Of a stretch of 64,000 bases of DNA, positions 39,986 through 51,031 are shown in pieces. How positions within the stretch are numbered: the stretch's first letter is position 1; every line of letters begins with the position of its first letter. The translations under genes and the position numbers were made by a program. Source of the stretch: Nigrospora sphaerica (Eukaryota; Ascomycota; Sordariomycetes; Amphisphaeriales; Apiosporaceae); the NCBI GenBank assembly GCA_018287875.1, contig JAGVVL010000018.1, positions 1,852,501-1,916,500 on the forward strand, written 5' to 3'. The notes beneath the pieces are model-generated. The model ran no database searches and had not been told where the DNA came from. It saw nothing but the letters and a program-made list of their open reading frames with translations.

Positions 39986-41853
39986 AAGTGATTTGAAGCC
40001 TTGTGCCCTGTGCCCTGCGCCCTGCTTGTTGCCCCTCTGTTCCTGTCCGTCCACTACCAAGCAGGCCCCTGCCCGCCTCGTCACCCCTGCTTTGCTGCCC
40101 GCCTTTGAAATGACGTACGTCCGTCACCCCGCCCCCCAAGTCGCCTACAATTCGCCCCATTGTGTATGCGCGACACAAAAAAACGGGCAGCATCGCAGCG
40201 CGTGCTCCCGCTGCCGCTCTTGGGTGGCCAAGGTCGATCTACTGCCCATCATCATCAGCCGCCGCTCCTTGTTAGACCCAGGACGGCCACTTAGCGACCT
40301 GACAAGCTCGCAGAGCTTCCCCCTCAGCCCCCTTCCCCTCGAGCCCCTCGAGCCCTCTTGAACTCTCTCGCCCTCTCTCCTCCGTCCCAAAACCCTTTTC
40401 TTAGCGCCAGGCCGCCTGGTAACGCCTGCCACCGGGCTCTTGGTTTCCCCTTCGCCTTCCTGGGCGTGCTGGGATGAGATGGTATGGGCGGTAAATTCGG
40501 CTGCAGCCAACCCGGGCTATACAAGCACTAGCCTACCCATGAGCTGGGAGCCGAGTCAGTCGCGGAACTTACCGCCAGCACTCGAGCACTTATACCTTTT
40601 GCCGGACCCCTGGTAGTCTCGCACGAGCCCAGACGGCGCTACAGATATAGAAACCGCTTTTTGATGCTCAAGCAACACCTGCCATCGACGTTGCTGGAAG
40701 CTTCATCCGAGCTTCATTCGTGCGTCTACCGACAAGCCTCCACCTCGTGGGAGATGGCCATGGCGAACATAACCCCTAGGGGTTTGTTGTGCAATATTAC
40801 GATATAACCCCGGGGGAGCTGACGGCAATCGGCGGCCACCCCACGGCCCGTCTCCTGTCTACCTATCTCGTATTACCAGTCGTGTCGGTCCACCCCCTTT
40901 CTTGACGCCGGCATCGTAACGCCGTTCCTCTTCCGTCTCCGTCTTCGTCTCCGTCCTGTCCCTTTCTCTCCGTCTGACAAACCATCCTGCCGCCGCCGCT
41001 GGTCATTTCTTGTCGACGCAGGCTTTCTGCTCCGGCTTGGCAAGACAGCACTCCACTGACGGCACAGAAAGAGATCCACTTCCACGTGGGTTCTCGCCTA
41101 CAATTCACCTCTCTGAAACGTGAACCGCACTGCCGGCATGGCACATTCGAGCAAGCGCATGCAGGAGTAAGCGCTTTGTCGTGCCACCTTGCCGCCACCA
41201 TTCTTGAGTGTTAATGCCCAACTTGCCAACTTGCCAGCGTCACCAAGACCGGTAACGTGCCGTTGGGTCCCCATCACGGCTCCCTAGCCTCGCATCCCGT
41301 GCGTCTCCAGAGTCCTCACCAAACGCATGGCGGCCATATATAACGGACATTGTGTCATGTGAATCCATGTCCCGAGGGGTCCTGGCCAAAAGCCAAGAGC
41401 TCTTTCAGGCCTGTCCCCCTCCCCGCAGCGACCGTTGGAGACACCTTCCCTGATGGGCGCCGACGTGACCTGACTCCCTCCGCATGCAGTCCCTTCGGCC
41501 GGCCAGCGATCCATCGCTTGGCTGTACGCCCAATGCTGCTTAATCTCGCCATACGTACATCATGGCTAGTCGTGCTGGAAAGCAGACCACTAAACTGTGG
41601 GGGCTCTTCGCCGCCGACTCGGCGGATGGCTGGGCTGGGGAGCTGGAGCTTATTATTAGTACGAGGCAAGCAGAGGTGGAACCGCCGGTTTGTCCTATTA
41701 AACTCCCCTCGCGCAGCATTTTTTCGAATGTTGCGAAAGGCGTCCCCATCTCCAGACTGGCCCTAAACCGGAAGATCCTGTAGGCGCTTGAGAGCAACGT
41801 CGCGAGACCTGCCCCAATACTGCCATCCCCATCAGGACGTCTGCGCGCGTGCT
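38033..41853. other. 3.8-kb divergent spacer, Zn-cluster regulator to P450
   Basis: Two divergent promoters must lie at its ends. Inside are a GTAGGTA cluster (38431-38449), a GTAT repeat near 38243 and a long A run (39955-39983). Open frames in this stretch are short or low-complexity, and none is called. Confidence 0.55.
39955..39983 (+). repeat. Homopolymer of 29 A
   Basis: An uninterrupted run of 29 A in intergenic DNA. It is preceded by GAGCGAGCGAGGG and followed by GGAAGTG. I found no target-site duplication or element body to call it a retroposon tail. Confidence 0.9.
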
Positions 41854-43795
41854 ATGGCTTTCCGCATCAGCCCTGGATGCGGCTTGATAGGAGCAGCCCT
41901 CGTATCGGTGGTACTGTCCTTGCTGTACCGGCACATCGTCCGCGCCCGGAAGCCGTACCCGCTGCCCCCCGGACCGCCAGCCAAGCTGCTGGTGGGAAAC
42001 CTTGGTCAGCTTAGCGTTGATCATCCCGAGCAAGACTATATTCGATGGGGGAAACAGTACAGTCAGTCGACACCTGCCAGCCCGTACGCTGTCCGTCGTT
42101 TCCGATAGATGGCTGATTAGCCCAGAGTCGGATGTCATCTATACCAAGGTCCTCGGCCAGCACATGGTCGCGCTCAATAGTGTGCAGGCCGCAACCGATC
42201 TGCTCGACCGCCGCGGGGCCAACTACTGCGACCGCCCGAGATTTACCCTATTCGAAGTGTAAGTGAGCTGGCACAGCGTGGAAATACCAGGAGGACAAAC
42301 TGACAAGCGGCTAGGATGGGATGGTAAGTACGGCCGTGGATCTTCCTTCTTTACCCCTCTTCCCCTCTCTCTTTCCCGGTCGGTCTTCAACCCCTCCCCG
42401 TCAGATTTGCGCTCCAACACACGCGGTAAGGGACGAGGGAGCGAGGGGGCGAGGGGGGAGGGCGGGCTGTCGTCCCAGGTTGTTTTCAAACCCGAAGCTC
42501 CGATGCTGATCCTGATGTGCGGGCTACAGGGGTCTCACCTTGACTTTCCTGCGATGGGGGGCCCGATTCAAGCTTCATCGCAGGATGTTCCAGAGCGCCT
42601 TCTCCCAGTCCAACATTAAGGCGTTCCATCCGGTGCAGTTGCACGAGAGCAGGAAAGCGGTCCGATCGCTCGTAAAAGACCCGGATAGCTGGAACGAAAC
42701 GACGCTGCTGTGGGCAACAAGCATCATATTTAGCATCTCGTACGGGCAGGAGATTGAGAGCAAGGATTCCAAGTACTGCCACATGTCCCAGGCGGCGAGC
42801 CGCGCCACGGCGGACGGGGGCATCGCCGGGACGACCCTTGTGGATGTGTTTCCTCTGGCGCGCTTTCTGCCCAACTGGATAAATCCGTCCGCGGCGCTGC
42901 GGCACGCGAGAGCCAGCCGAACAGCGATCCGCGCCATTCACGACGTGCCATGGGCCGCCAATATGAAGAGCATCGAGGCCGGGACGGCACGTCCATCTTT
43001 CATGAAAACGCATTGGGAGAAGCTGGTGGGAAGTATGCGGACCGGGACGGCACTGGACATGACGGAGGCCGACGTCAAAGGCGCGACGGGGGCCATTTGC
43101 ATTGCCGGCGGCAACAGCACCTGGGCGCTGGTATTGTCATGTATGCTCTTTCTGACCAAGTACCCTGCCGTGCAGAAGAAGATGCAGGCCGAGATAGACC
43201 GGGTGCTTCACGTCGAGGGGCGGGCTCGTCTGCCGACGTTTGATGACCGCAAGCGGCTGCCGTGCATCGATGACTTCATCATGGAGACAATGCGATGCCT
43301 GCCGCTCAATCCGCTCATCATTCCGCACAGGAGCCTGCAGGACGACGTGTACAAGGGCATGCTGATCCCGGCTGGCACGACAGTGTTTGCCAATGCCACG
43401 GCCATATCGACGAGCCCGGAGACGTACGCCCGTCCCGATGTGTTTGATCCCGAGCGGTACTCACGCGGCGAGCCCCTTCCCCATGGAAACTTTGGGTACG
43501 GGCGCCGCAAGTGCCCGGGCAACTGGCTCGCCCTGGCTAGTGTGTACATGTTCCTGGCAACCTTCCTGGCGACGTTTGAGCTGGAGCAGGCCGTGGACGA
43601 GGAGGGCAAGCCCAAAGTGCCGGAACCGGGCGTGACGGTGGGGATCGGAGGGTAAGTTGCTGCTTCCCACAGCCGACTGTGCTGGCCTAGGCCGACGCTG
43701 ACGGGAGATGGACGGGCAGGCACCCGGCGCCGTTCGAATGCAAGCCCAGGATTCGATCGAGAGAAATGGCCCGGTTGTTGATGATGGAGGCCTGA
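41854..43795 (+). CDS. Cytochrome P450 monooxygenase
   Basis: Four exons: 41854-42061, 42126-42258, 42530-43651 and 43720-43795. Introns are 64, 271 and 68 bp, and the product is 512 residues. It has an N-terminal membrane anchor (GAALVSVVLSLLYRHIV) and a proline-rich hinge (YPLPPGPPAKLLVGN). The I-helix is present (CIAGGNSTW), with ExxR in METMR, a PERF-type DPERYS and the haem-thiolate loop FGYGRRKCPGN with the Cys ligand. The layout resembles OrdA-like fungal P450s of secondary or xenobiotic metabolism; the substrate is unknown. The I-helix has Ser where an acidic residue is usual before the catalytic Thr. The second intron is long for this genome region. An in-frame upstream ATG at 41788 is possible, but the anchor fits the start chosen. 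No biosynthetic neighbours are seen. Confidence 0.9.
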
Positions 43796-46721
43796 GGAGG
43801 GCCACGTGCCGTCGGGGGAAATGGCAGTGAAGGAGAGGGCGGGAAGGTAAGCAGGCGTCCACTACTGATACGGCGCAGTGACAAGGTGCTGGACGACTGG
43901 TACCGGTCAGAGTGAGCAGGGCCAGGGGTCTGCCTTCAGCCCGGCAAAACGAACCGAGCGGAAGCAAGGAGCAAATCAGGAGCGGTGCCACCATGCAGAG
44001 GGCGAGTATAATCACACGCCGGTAGGCACGTGTGTGGGTAGGAGGGCTGGTCTGTACGAATAGCAGGCGGTTCTGCTGCTTAACTGTACCGTCGGGCTGC
44101 AATGGGATCTCTACCGAGTGGGGTCGATCTGAGAAGATCTAAGCGATCTCTTCAGGACTTGTCGACCGGCACCATCTCGTCATGCAGACCACAGTCGGTC
44201 AGGCGGACCAGTTTGGGGGGGGGGGGGTTGTATAGGGTGCGTGTACGTATGCGTGTGCACCTGCAGACGCCCGCGTGCCATCATTGGGAGCGTTGGCGGG
44301 AAACTTGGGGAAGACGGGAGAAGGCGGGTGTGTGTCGGGATGGGATCGTGGAACAGAGAGATGGGGAAGAAGGTGTAAAATTGTATCTGCCACGGAGGCC
44401 GCTCCGTTCGGCCGTCCTGTCCCTACAGCGCTACGCAAATGCCCACCTACTGCCGAACAAGAGGTACATGGCCGAGTACCTACCTCGCGTGTTATGTAAA
44501 GAGGTAAAAGTCGGTAGGATGCGCATATATCCATGTATTCAATGCTTGACTATGTAGGTTGATACTTAGCCCTTATGTACGGATCTTGGGACCTGCAGTG
44601 CCCTTGTGTTCTGCTTGGATTTGCACCTGCTCTTTACCTAACCCCGATGGGCGTGCAGGCGTCTCACCAACCTCCAATGCTATCTGTGGGCTGACCTCCC
44701 ATCGCCCGTCAGAGCACCATGTGAGGAGGGTGGCAGTACATCCGTCTGCTGCATTCCTACAGTACGAACGGCTGCTCCTACCAAGTTGCAATTCCACCTA
44801 GCTGTCATTACCAAGGCACGACCAGCCAACGCGTCCGTCCCTACGGTCGAGGAGGGTTGGACCCCAAGAACGAGCTTTCCATGGGTCATTGTTTACCCAC
44901 AGGTTGGGAAGACTTGGCTGCGCAGTGCAGACTTGGGCCCGTGATAAGTAGGAGGTACTTGGTTATGCAAGTGTGTGATGTACAGTAGGTAGGTAAGTAG
45001 GTAAGTAGGTACTTCAGCAGGCCAGAAACCAACCGTTTGTACATGGATGGTATGGTAGTTAGTGGCATCCCTCTAGGGGATCTAGTGTAAGACGGCCGGG
45101 TACGCATCCACGATGCCGGCAGTGGCCGGACCCCAAGGCTTCCATGGCCGCACGCCATACGCCGTTTGGCCGCCGTGTTCCCGTCCCGGGACCTCCAAGG
45201 GTGCTGCTTTCCTGTCGGTCGCAGGCTGTCACGTTCGAAGCTGTCCAGGTTGGCGTCTCATGCCCGCGGCATCGATCCTTCACCTCCACCGCCATCGGAT
45301 TGACAGACAACGGCAGCCTGTGCAGCGCCGACCGAAACCGCCCATTTGACGGGCGCGGCGGCAGTGGGTCCTGCGGATCGGGTTGGCCATCCCCTATGCG
45401 GACGAACTAACGCGCACCACATCATTGCCCGGGAGGGGCTTATGGGCTTGTTGGTTAGACCGTCGAGTCTGAGGTGCCCCGTCAAACTCTACATGGCAAT
45501 AACACTGCCACGATCCTGAAAAGGATAAGACTCTAGAGGCATGGGACATATATACCCTCGCTACGAATGTTGCCGGTGGAAAGATCGGATTATGCGCAGG
45601 GTTACCAGCACATGCGACCTCCAGGGGGGCCATTACGAACGGGCCACTTCCGAGAGGCAGCCTTATCCGGCGGGCTGCAATGGGATCCATCGTTCGGCTC
45701 ACCCACTCCCCATCTGCCTCGGTCGAATCCCAGCCTCTCCCGTTCACCGCACAAGCGCGTCTGGATGGGTTCGGTGTGGCCAACAGGGAGCGTACCTTGT
45801 ATGCAACATACCCGGTCTGTTCCATTGCCATAGCCCAAATATTACAATGCACTCGCTACTGTGCGGCCGTACCCGAACGGGGACTACCTTAGGTACTGCG
45901 CAAAATAAGGCGGTACTTAACCTATGTGGCACCCACGCCACGAGGGTCCGACAACTCTGGACAAGTCCACCTTGCGGGGGCAGCAGCCGCGCATCCAGGG
46001 GCAGAGCCGCAATCCGGTTTCGATGGCTTCGGTCCTTCCAAGCCTCCAAGTTGTCCTTCCGGCACAAGGGAGCCCTTCGTCGACGTCATGGCCCCTCCCC
46101 GGGGAGCGTCGCGCCGCCCATGTCTACCTCAGTAAACGCTCGTGCTTCCCATCGCGTTGGGCAGGACCTGTAGCAGCGCTGGGCCACCCGCAAGCCGTGA
46201 TACCCGGCCCGCGCAAAAACACTACGGGTCAGCATGTCTTGACCTGTCATCCTCCTTCTGCGCCTCGCCTTTCATTGGCCTGTCAGCAATGCGCGTCTGT
46301 CTCGTGTGTCCTTTAATGAGCCGAGTGACGTTTGGGAGAGGGCGGCCTGCTGCTAAGTGGACAAGAATCTCCGGGAGAGTGGGCGCCGGCAAAGCAGCAT
46401 CGTGTTCCACGGGCGTGCCTGCTAGTTGCCTTGATGTGGACGGCTAATGAAGTCTCAGCGATGCTCAATTGATATGGCAAGTCGTGGAGGCCGCCGTTTT
46501 CAGAAGCTAAGCTGCCTCGACAGGTTTAACAGCGCGCTTACACCAGTCACCTACCCGTCCGTTCTTTGCCCTCGAGTTTGCCATCGCTCCGTCTCCTTTC
46601 ATGATCACGGACCAAGGGGTTGGTGGGTTGAGTGCGTAGTTTGCCTCGCGTATTAACCCAAACTGCCCGACAGTCTGGCAGACCCTCCTCAACCGTAGAT
46701 CTCTCCATCTTGGCTTCCGAC
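43796..46721. other. 2.9-kb spacer, P450 to kinase-like gene
   Basis: No supported gene. A G run lies at about 44216-44227 and a GTAGGTA-type repeat at 44985-45013. Open frames such as 45541-46173 have no recognisable motif and overlap equally long frames in other phases. Confidence 0.55.
44985..45013 (+). repeat. GGTA-type tetranucleotide repeat
   Basis: About seven GTAG/GTAA units in tandem in the P450/kinase spacer, the same word as at 29797 and 51679. Confidence 0.8.
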
Positions 46722-48119
46722 ATGCGCTCGTGTCCCCTATCTCAGGAGAAAATGGGTTGCCAGCCCGAAGAGAGCCCCTACCAAAAGTCGGCTCGGACTG
46801 GTTCGCCGCTTCACCAGCAAAGGCCCCGGAGATGGCCGAATCGATCCTCCCCGCTGTCCTTTCACCGTTGCGCCATATATCGGTTCCTTTTTGCCGTCGC
46901 TCTGGTCGGTGCTTGGTTCCTGATCGACGCGCACCGCAGTTCGAAGGCGTCACTACGGGCCAAGTACCAGCCGACCTACTTTGGCGCCTCAGAAAATAGC
47001 CTGTTGAGGGCTGGCGGTGTTCAACGGGAGGACAACCTGGGCCGTCCTGTCGCCTCCGGTCGGATCGGAAGAAGCGGCATATGGCAGCCCCGCGAAGATT
47101 GGACGCCGCTGGGCTCTGGCTTCGAAGGCGACACGTTCCTCTACAAGAACTCGGTCATCAAGGCATTCAAGACGATTCAGAGCCCGCCACGCAATTGCTT
47201 CCCCGCTGATGTTTCACCCGCTCTCGCACCCGACCAGAGACGATGGCCCTCGGAGATCCCAGCCTCGCTGCTTCTGGGGGGCCTGGCCGCCGGGGAGCAG
47301 CGGGGGGGGCAGGCCGTACCGGACAGGGTGGACTTTGTCCCGGTCCAGGACTTCTTCCTGGCCCCGGCATCGGAAGCCGGGCCGGCCACATGGCACCTGG
47401 TCTCGCCCTTCCTCCCATCTGGCCATCTCTACAAACTCGCCAAGCGGCTCTCGTCGTCGCCCACGCCGCACTCGGCGCGGGCCTTGGACGCCCGGTTCCG
47501 GCCCTCGCTGAACCGGCTCCTGTCCGCGCTGGACCGCATGCACAACGAGCACGGTCTATGCCACGACGACATCAAGCCCGACAATATCTTCGTTGCCAGC
47601 TATTCGGCCGCCAACGAGAGCGAGGCCTCGGTTGACACCCACTGGCTGCTGGCCGATCTCGGCAACGTGCGGCAGGTCGACCACCCGTACCACAGCTCCC
47701 AGCTTTGGCGCTCCCGCAACGGCCAACTGGCCGACTGCCGTTCGAACGACGTGGTGCACCTGGCCAAGTCCTACGTCAGGTTCCTGCAGCTGGGCTCGTC
47801 CGCCGCCGGGGCGCCGGCGCCCGGCTTCAACCCCGCTTTCCTCGGGGGCACCGAACCCTGGTCGCGGCTCTACTGGGACGTCCTCGCAGACCATAACACA
47901 CCAAAGGCCGGCGACGCTGCCGCGGCGGCGGCGGCGGCGGCACTCTCCAAATCCCAAGAGCACGTGCCGCGCGCGACCCCTGACGCGGGGTACAGCAACG
48001 GCCGGCGTGGATGGCGCCTGGACGTGTTGGCAAACCGGGAGCTGCGAAGGGGTATGACGAACGGCGAGAGATTGACGAGATGGCTCGGCGCGAATGGCGT
48101 TCCTCGGACTTTGTGCTAG
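46722..48119 (+). CDS. Membrane-anchored protein-kinase-like protein
   Basis: A single exon of 465 residues from the first ATG (MRSCPLSQEK). One hydrophobic helix (FLFAVALVGAWFLI, about residues 66-80) predicts a single-pass anchor. Kinase-like motifs follow: a glycine loop LGSGFEGDTF, a candidate ATP-binding Lys in VIKAFK, a catalytic loop CHDDIKPDNIF with the Asp, Lys and Asn expected of an active enzyme, and DLGN in place of DFG with the metal-binding Asp kept. The C-lobe has SNDVVHLAKSYVRF, and the activation and substrate segments are degenerate. A 9-Ala run lies near residue 410. I do not recognise a named family. It could be a divergent active kinase or a pseudokinase; the kinase fold itself is fairly certain, its substrate unknown. 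Confidence 0.75.
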   Translation: MRSCPLSQEKMGCQPEESPYQKSARTGSPLHQQRPRRWPNRSSPLSFHRCAIYRFLFAVALVGAWFLIDAHRSSKASLRAKYQPTYFGASENSLLRAGGVQREDNLGRPVASGRIGRSGIWQPREDWTPLGSGFEGDTFLYKNSVIKAFKTIQSPPRNCFPADVSPALAPDQRRWPSEIPASLLLGGLAAGEQRGGQAVPDRVDFVPVQDFFLAPASEAGPATWHLVSPFLPSGHLYKLAKRLSSSPTPHSARALDARFRPSLNRLLSALDRMHNEHGLCHDDIKPDNIFVASYSAANESEASVDTHWLLADLGNVRQVDHPYHSSQLWRSRNGQLADCRSNDVVHLAKSYVRFLQLGSSAAGAPAPGFNPAFLGGTEPWSRLYWDVLADHNTPKAGDAAAAAAAAALSKSQEHVPRATPDAGYSNGRRGWRLDVLANRELRRGMTNGERLTRWLGANGVPRTLC

Positions 48120-48865
48120 CTGACGGGGGCGCGTATGTTTTGCAAGTGATACCCGTCACGGTGGTTTTGCTTGATGTTTGACGCTTGTCCATTGCAACTA
48201 TATTTACGCATATAGATAGGTATGCGTAATACAACTAGGTATTTCTGTATATATAGGCATATATGCATGATATATCTATGCATATGAGTGTGTACATATG
48301 CACGTATGTGTAAGTAGATCTCGGGCAGCGGACGAAGGGGCAGGAAGCCTGTGTATTTCTGTTTGATTTTGGCAATGGAGAATGTTCAGAGGCGTGTCAA
48401 TTAATAAGGCCTGCCAGCATACCCCCGGGTAACATATACCCGTCGTGAAACCTCGCCTGAACTACCATCGTCATTCCCATCGGTTCCACGGACCCCCAAC
48501 GCCGTCCAAGCCGTACGCCTCGTACACCGGCGAAGACCGGGGGCAAGGCCCTTCCCAAGCCCTTTCCGCGGCTCCGCGCCCATGCATTCGTTCCAACGAC
48601 TCCCAAGCAGCGTCGGTGCCAGAGAACCTCCCTCCCCATAACGCCTTTCCATGCTCTATGCTGTTAGTGCCCAAACCCAGAGGGCACCGTCGACGATCTA
48701 GTAACTAGGTAATATTACACATGACAAAGTAGAAACTGCGGCAAGTGCCGGATTAACGAAAAGTGCCAGGCTTTCGCGGGCCGGGAGCAAGTGCCCCAAG
48801 AAGGGAGAAGAAGGGCGCCAGACGGCAGCAAGTGATGAGAGCCATAGTCCAACCACGGGGCGCTT
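48120..48865. other. Convergent spacer, kinase-like gene to SEC2
   Basis: An AT-rich segment at about 48195-48310, full of overlapping ATAT and TATGCATA words, follows the kinase-like stop codon and probably includes its 3' end signals. No coding signal. Confidence 0.6.
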
Positions 48866-51031
48866 TTAAGCCTCGAAAGCACCAGGTATAGCCAGAGACA
48901 GGTGCTTGACGGCATCCTTCTCGGCGTCCTCGGGCACCTCTAGTGACGGTATGGGGCCGCTCGATTCGGCAGGCGACGGTGGCACATGTTTTGCTTCGCT
49001 GTGCTCGGCCATAATGGGCGTCACCGGTGTCACCGGCGTTACCGGTGTCACTGGCCGTACCGGATCCGACGTTTCGGGCGCTTCGATAGCGTCATCCCCC
49101 ACAGGTTTCAGCGTCACCTCGGATGGATCCCTGGCCAGCACTCCGGGCTTGGGCTCTTCAGCGCCGGCCGGAGTGGGTCGAGTGTATGAGTCCTGGCTTG
49201 ACCGAGGGCTCTTGTCGTCCATGCCCGGCGGGGCGGCGTGCGAGTGCACGGCGGGCACCACGCCGCCACCGATACGGCTCCAGAACATTTGCTCCCTCAA
49301 GCGTACGCTCTCTTCCCAAGCGGCGCGCTCTGCCTCGGCATCGTCAGCGCGCCAATGGCCGTCCTTGATCATACGCAAAAAGCCCAGGAAGCCACACGTA
49401 GATCGGACACGGCCAAGGCAGTATTTGCAGAGTGGGTAACGCTGAGCCGAGTCTGCTTCGCTGGTCCGGAAGCGGTGGTAACGCAAGTGGCTTTCGTCCC
49501 GGCGAGACTCGCCACATAGCGTGCATGGGTAGAATTGCGGCTTGCTTATAGCCGCAAAGGGTCCGTTCGTCGGCACCGGCTCGACCACCAAGGTTCCATC
49601 CGTCACGGCGCTGAGAACAGACCGGCGCGCTAGCCAGGACAAGCCGGGGGCGGTATCGAGCCGCAAGGTCGGCTCCACGTCTTCGGCGAGCACCCGCTTG
49701 TAGAATTTGGACTCTTTTAGCGGCGGCAGTGGCGTCGAAGCCAGGTTCGAGTTGGCGCTAACCCCCGAGGCTGGCGTGTTCGGCGTCTGCGGCGACGACG
49801 AGGCAGTGGCAGCTGTATAGGTAGTAGAGAGAGACGTTGTCGACGTGTTAGACGGGGTCAAGCCGCTGCCGGCCGAATGCAACAGCAGATTCAGTCCGCT
49901 GTACGGGCCTGAAGAGGCGCGGCTTGGTGCCATCTTGCACGTGTTGGCAAGGGAGATGAAGTCGTCGTAGGAAGCCAGGTCTGTCCTGACGACAGGCTGG
50001 AGGAGATGCGTCAGATTCGTGGGGAACGTCGGGGAGGGCGGCTCGATGATGGCGCTGTGGGCGGAGCTTTCAGAGGTGCGACCCTCCTCGTCCCTCGAAT
50101 CGAATTTGCTAAAACCCGGTGACGACGGCGTGGTCCCGCTGTGGTCATCATGTTCCGCCGTCATTTGTTCCATGACAAGCTTGAGTTCGGTCAACTGCTC
50201 CTGCGACGATTTCAAAAGGCTCTGTGTGTCGGAAAGTTGGGCCTTGAGCGAGTCGTTCTTGCGCTGGAGGATATCGTGCTCCTTTTGGGCCTCCTCCTTG
50301 GCCGAAATGACCATCTTGTTGGCCTCCTCAAACAGAGCCTGGGTTAGGTTTTCCAGTTCCTGCTCGATCCGCCTCTTGTCTCTCTCGACGTTGTCTCGAA
50401 GCTTCTTCTCGTCGGCCAACTGGGCGACTAGTTTGCTCTTCTCCGCCTCGGCACTCGAGCGCCTGATCCAAACGTCACCAGCCATGATTTCCCGTTGACG
50501 CGCTACCACTTCCTCGAGCTCGCGTATTTTGTCCTTGGATGCGTCCAACTCTTGCCTCGTCGAGCTGAGCGTGTCATCGAGCGTTGTTTGGTGGTTGAGC
50601 GCGTTGACAAGCTTGGTACTGAGAGCAGCGACTTCATCGTCCAGGTCTGGGTGATGGGCTGGAGCGGCATCCTCGTTTATGCTGCCGGCGGGGACACCAG
50701 TGGCGGTGCTGGCCGCCCTACTTCGCGGTCCAAGGTGGGTACTGAATTCATGGTCTTCGGCTTGTAACGATTGATGTGACGACATCCTTCGAGGGAAAAG
50801 GGACACGTCCAGGGAGCTGTTCCCCGATTCGGACGCGCCAGACGTGCTAGGGAGTTGCGACGACGACGGTGACCGGAGATGCGCGGGCGATTTGGACCGG
50901 CTCGAGGTCGGGGACCCTGTGAAGGTGGAAAGAGAGCGGAAATGGCCATAGCCGCGCTGGGGGGTGGAGGCGCCGGAAGAACTCTGGTGCGACGTCCAGG
51001 CCGTCATGTGAATGAAGCTAAATCTCGCCAT
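48866..51031 (-). CDS. SEC2: Rab guanine-nucleotide exchange factor Sec2
   Basis: A single-exon frame of 721 residues, starting MARFSFIHM; Met9 is an alternative start. A Ser-rich N-terminus (about 10-110) precedes the long Sec2 coiled coil (about 130-285, including DKIRELEEVVARQREIM and ELENLTQALFEEANKMV), the exchange domain for the Sec4/Rab8 GTPase. Farther on is a conserved region (ESKFYKRVLAEDVEPTLRLD) and two CxxC pairs (CTLCGES, CKYCLGR) that look like a zinc site, then an acidic C-terminus. Sec2 activates Sec4 on secretory vesicles and is needed for exocytosis at hyphal tips. A short Val-Thr-Pro repeat lies near residue 660. The encoded CxxC region is typical of filamentous fungi rather than yeast. 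Confidence 0.9.
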   Translation of the reverse strand: MARFSFIHMTAWTSHQSSSGASTPQRGYGHFRSLSTFTGSPTSSRSKSPAHLRSPSSSQLPSTSGASESGNSSLDVSLFPRRMSSHQSLQAEDHEFSTHLGPRSRAASTATGVPAGSINEDAAPAHHPDLDDEVAALSTKLVNALNHQTTLDDTLSSTRQELDASKDKIRELEEVVARQREIMAGDVWIRRSSAEAEKSKLVAQLADEKKLRDNVERDKRRIEQELENLTQALFEEANKMVISAKEEAQKEHDILQRKNDSLKAQLSDTQSLLKSSQEQLTELKLVMEQMTAEHDDHSGTTPSSPGFSKFDSRDEEGRTSESSAHSAIIEPPSPTFPTNLTHLLQPVVRTDLASYDDFISLANTCKMAPSRASSGPYSGLNLLLHSAGSGLTPSNTSTTSLSTTYTAATASSSPQTPNTPASGVSANSNLASTPLPPLKESKFYKRVLAEDVEPTLRLDTAPGLSWLARRSVLSAVTDGTLVVEPVPTNGPFAAISKPQFYPCTLCGESRRDESHLRYHRFRTSEADSAQRYPLCKYCLGRVRSTCGFLGFLRMIKDGHWRADDAEAERAAWEESVRLREQMFWSRIGGGVVPAVHSHAAPPGMDDKSPRSSQDSYTRPTPAGAEEPKPGVLARDPSEVTLKPVGDDAIEAPETSDPVRPVTPVTPVTPVTPIMAEHSEAKHVPPSPAESSGPIPSLEVPEDAEKDAVKHLSLAIPGAFEA
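49018..49062 (-). repeat. 9-bp tandem repeat inside SEC2
   Basis: Four imperfect 9-bp units encode a repeated Val-Thr-Pro tract in the SEC2 C-terminus. The reading frame is kept in every copy. Confidence 0.8.

Noticed and set aside
45541..46173. 210-residue frame before the kinase-like gene
   Set aside because: No recognisable motif; overlaps similar frames in other phases and is not supported by neighbouring signals.
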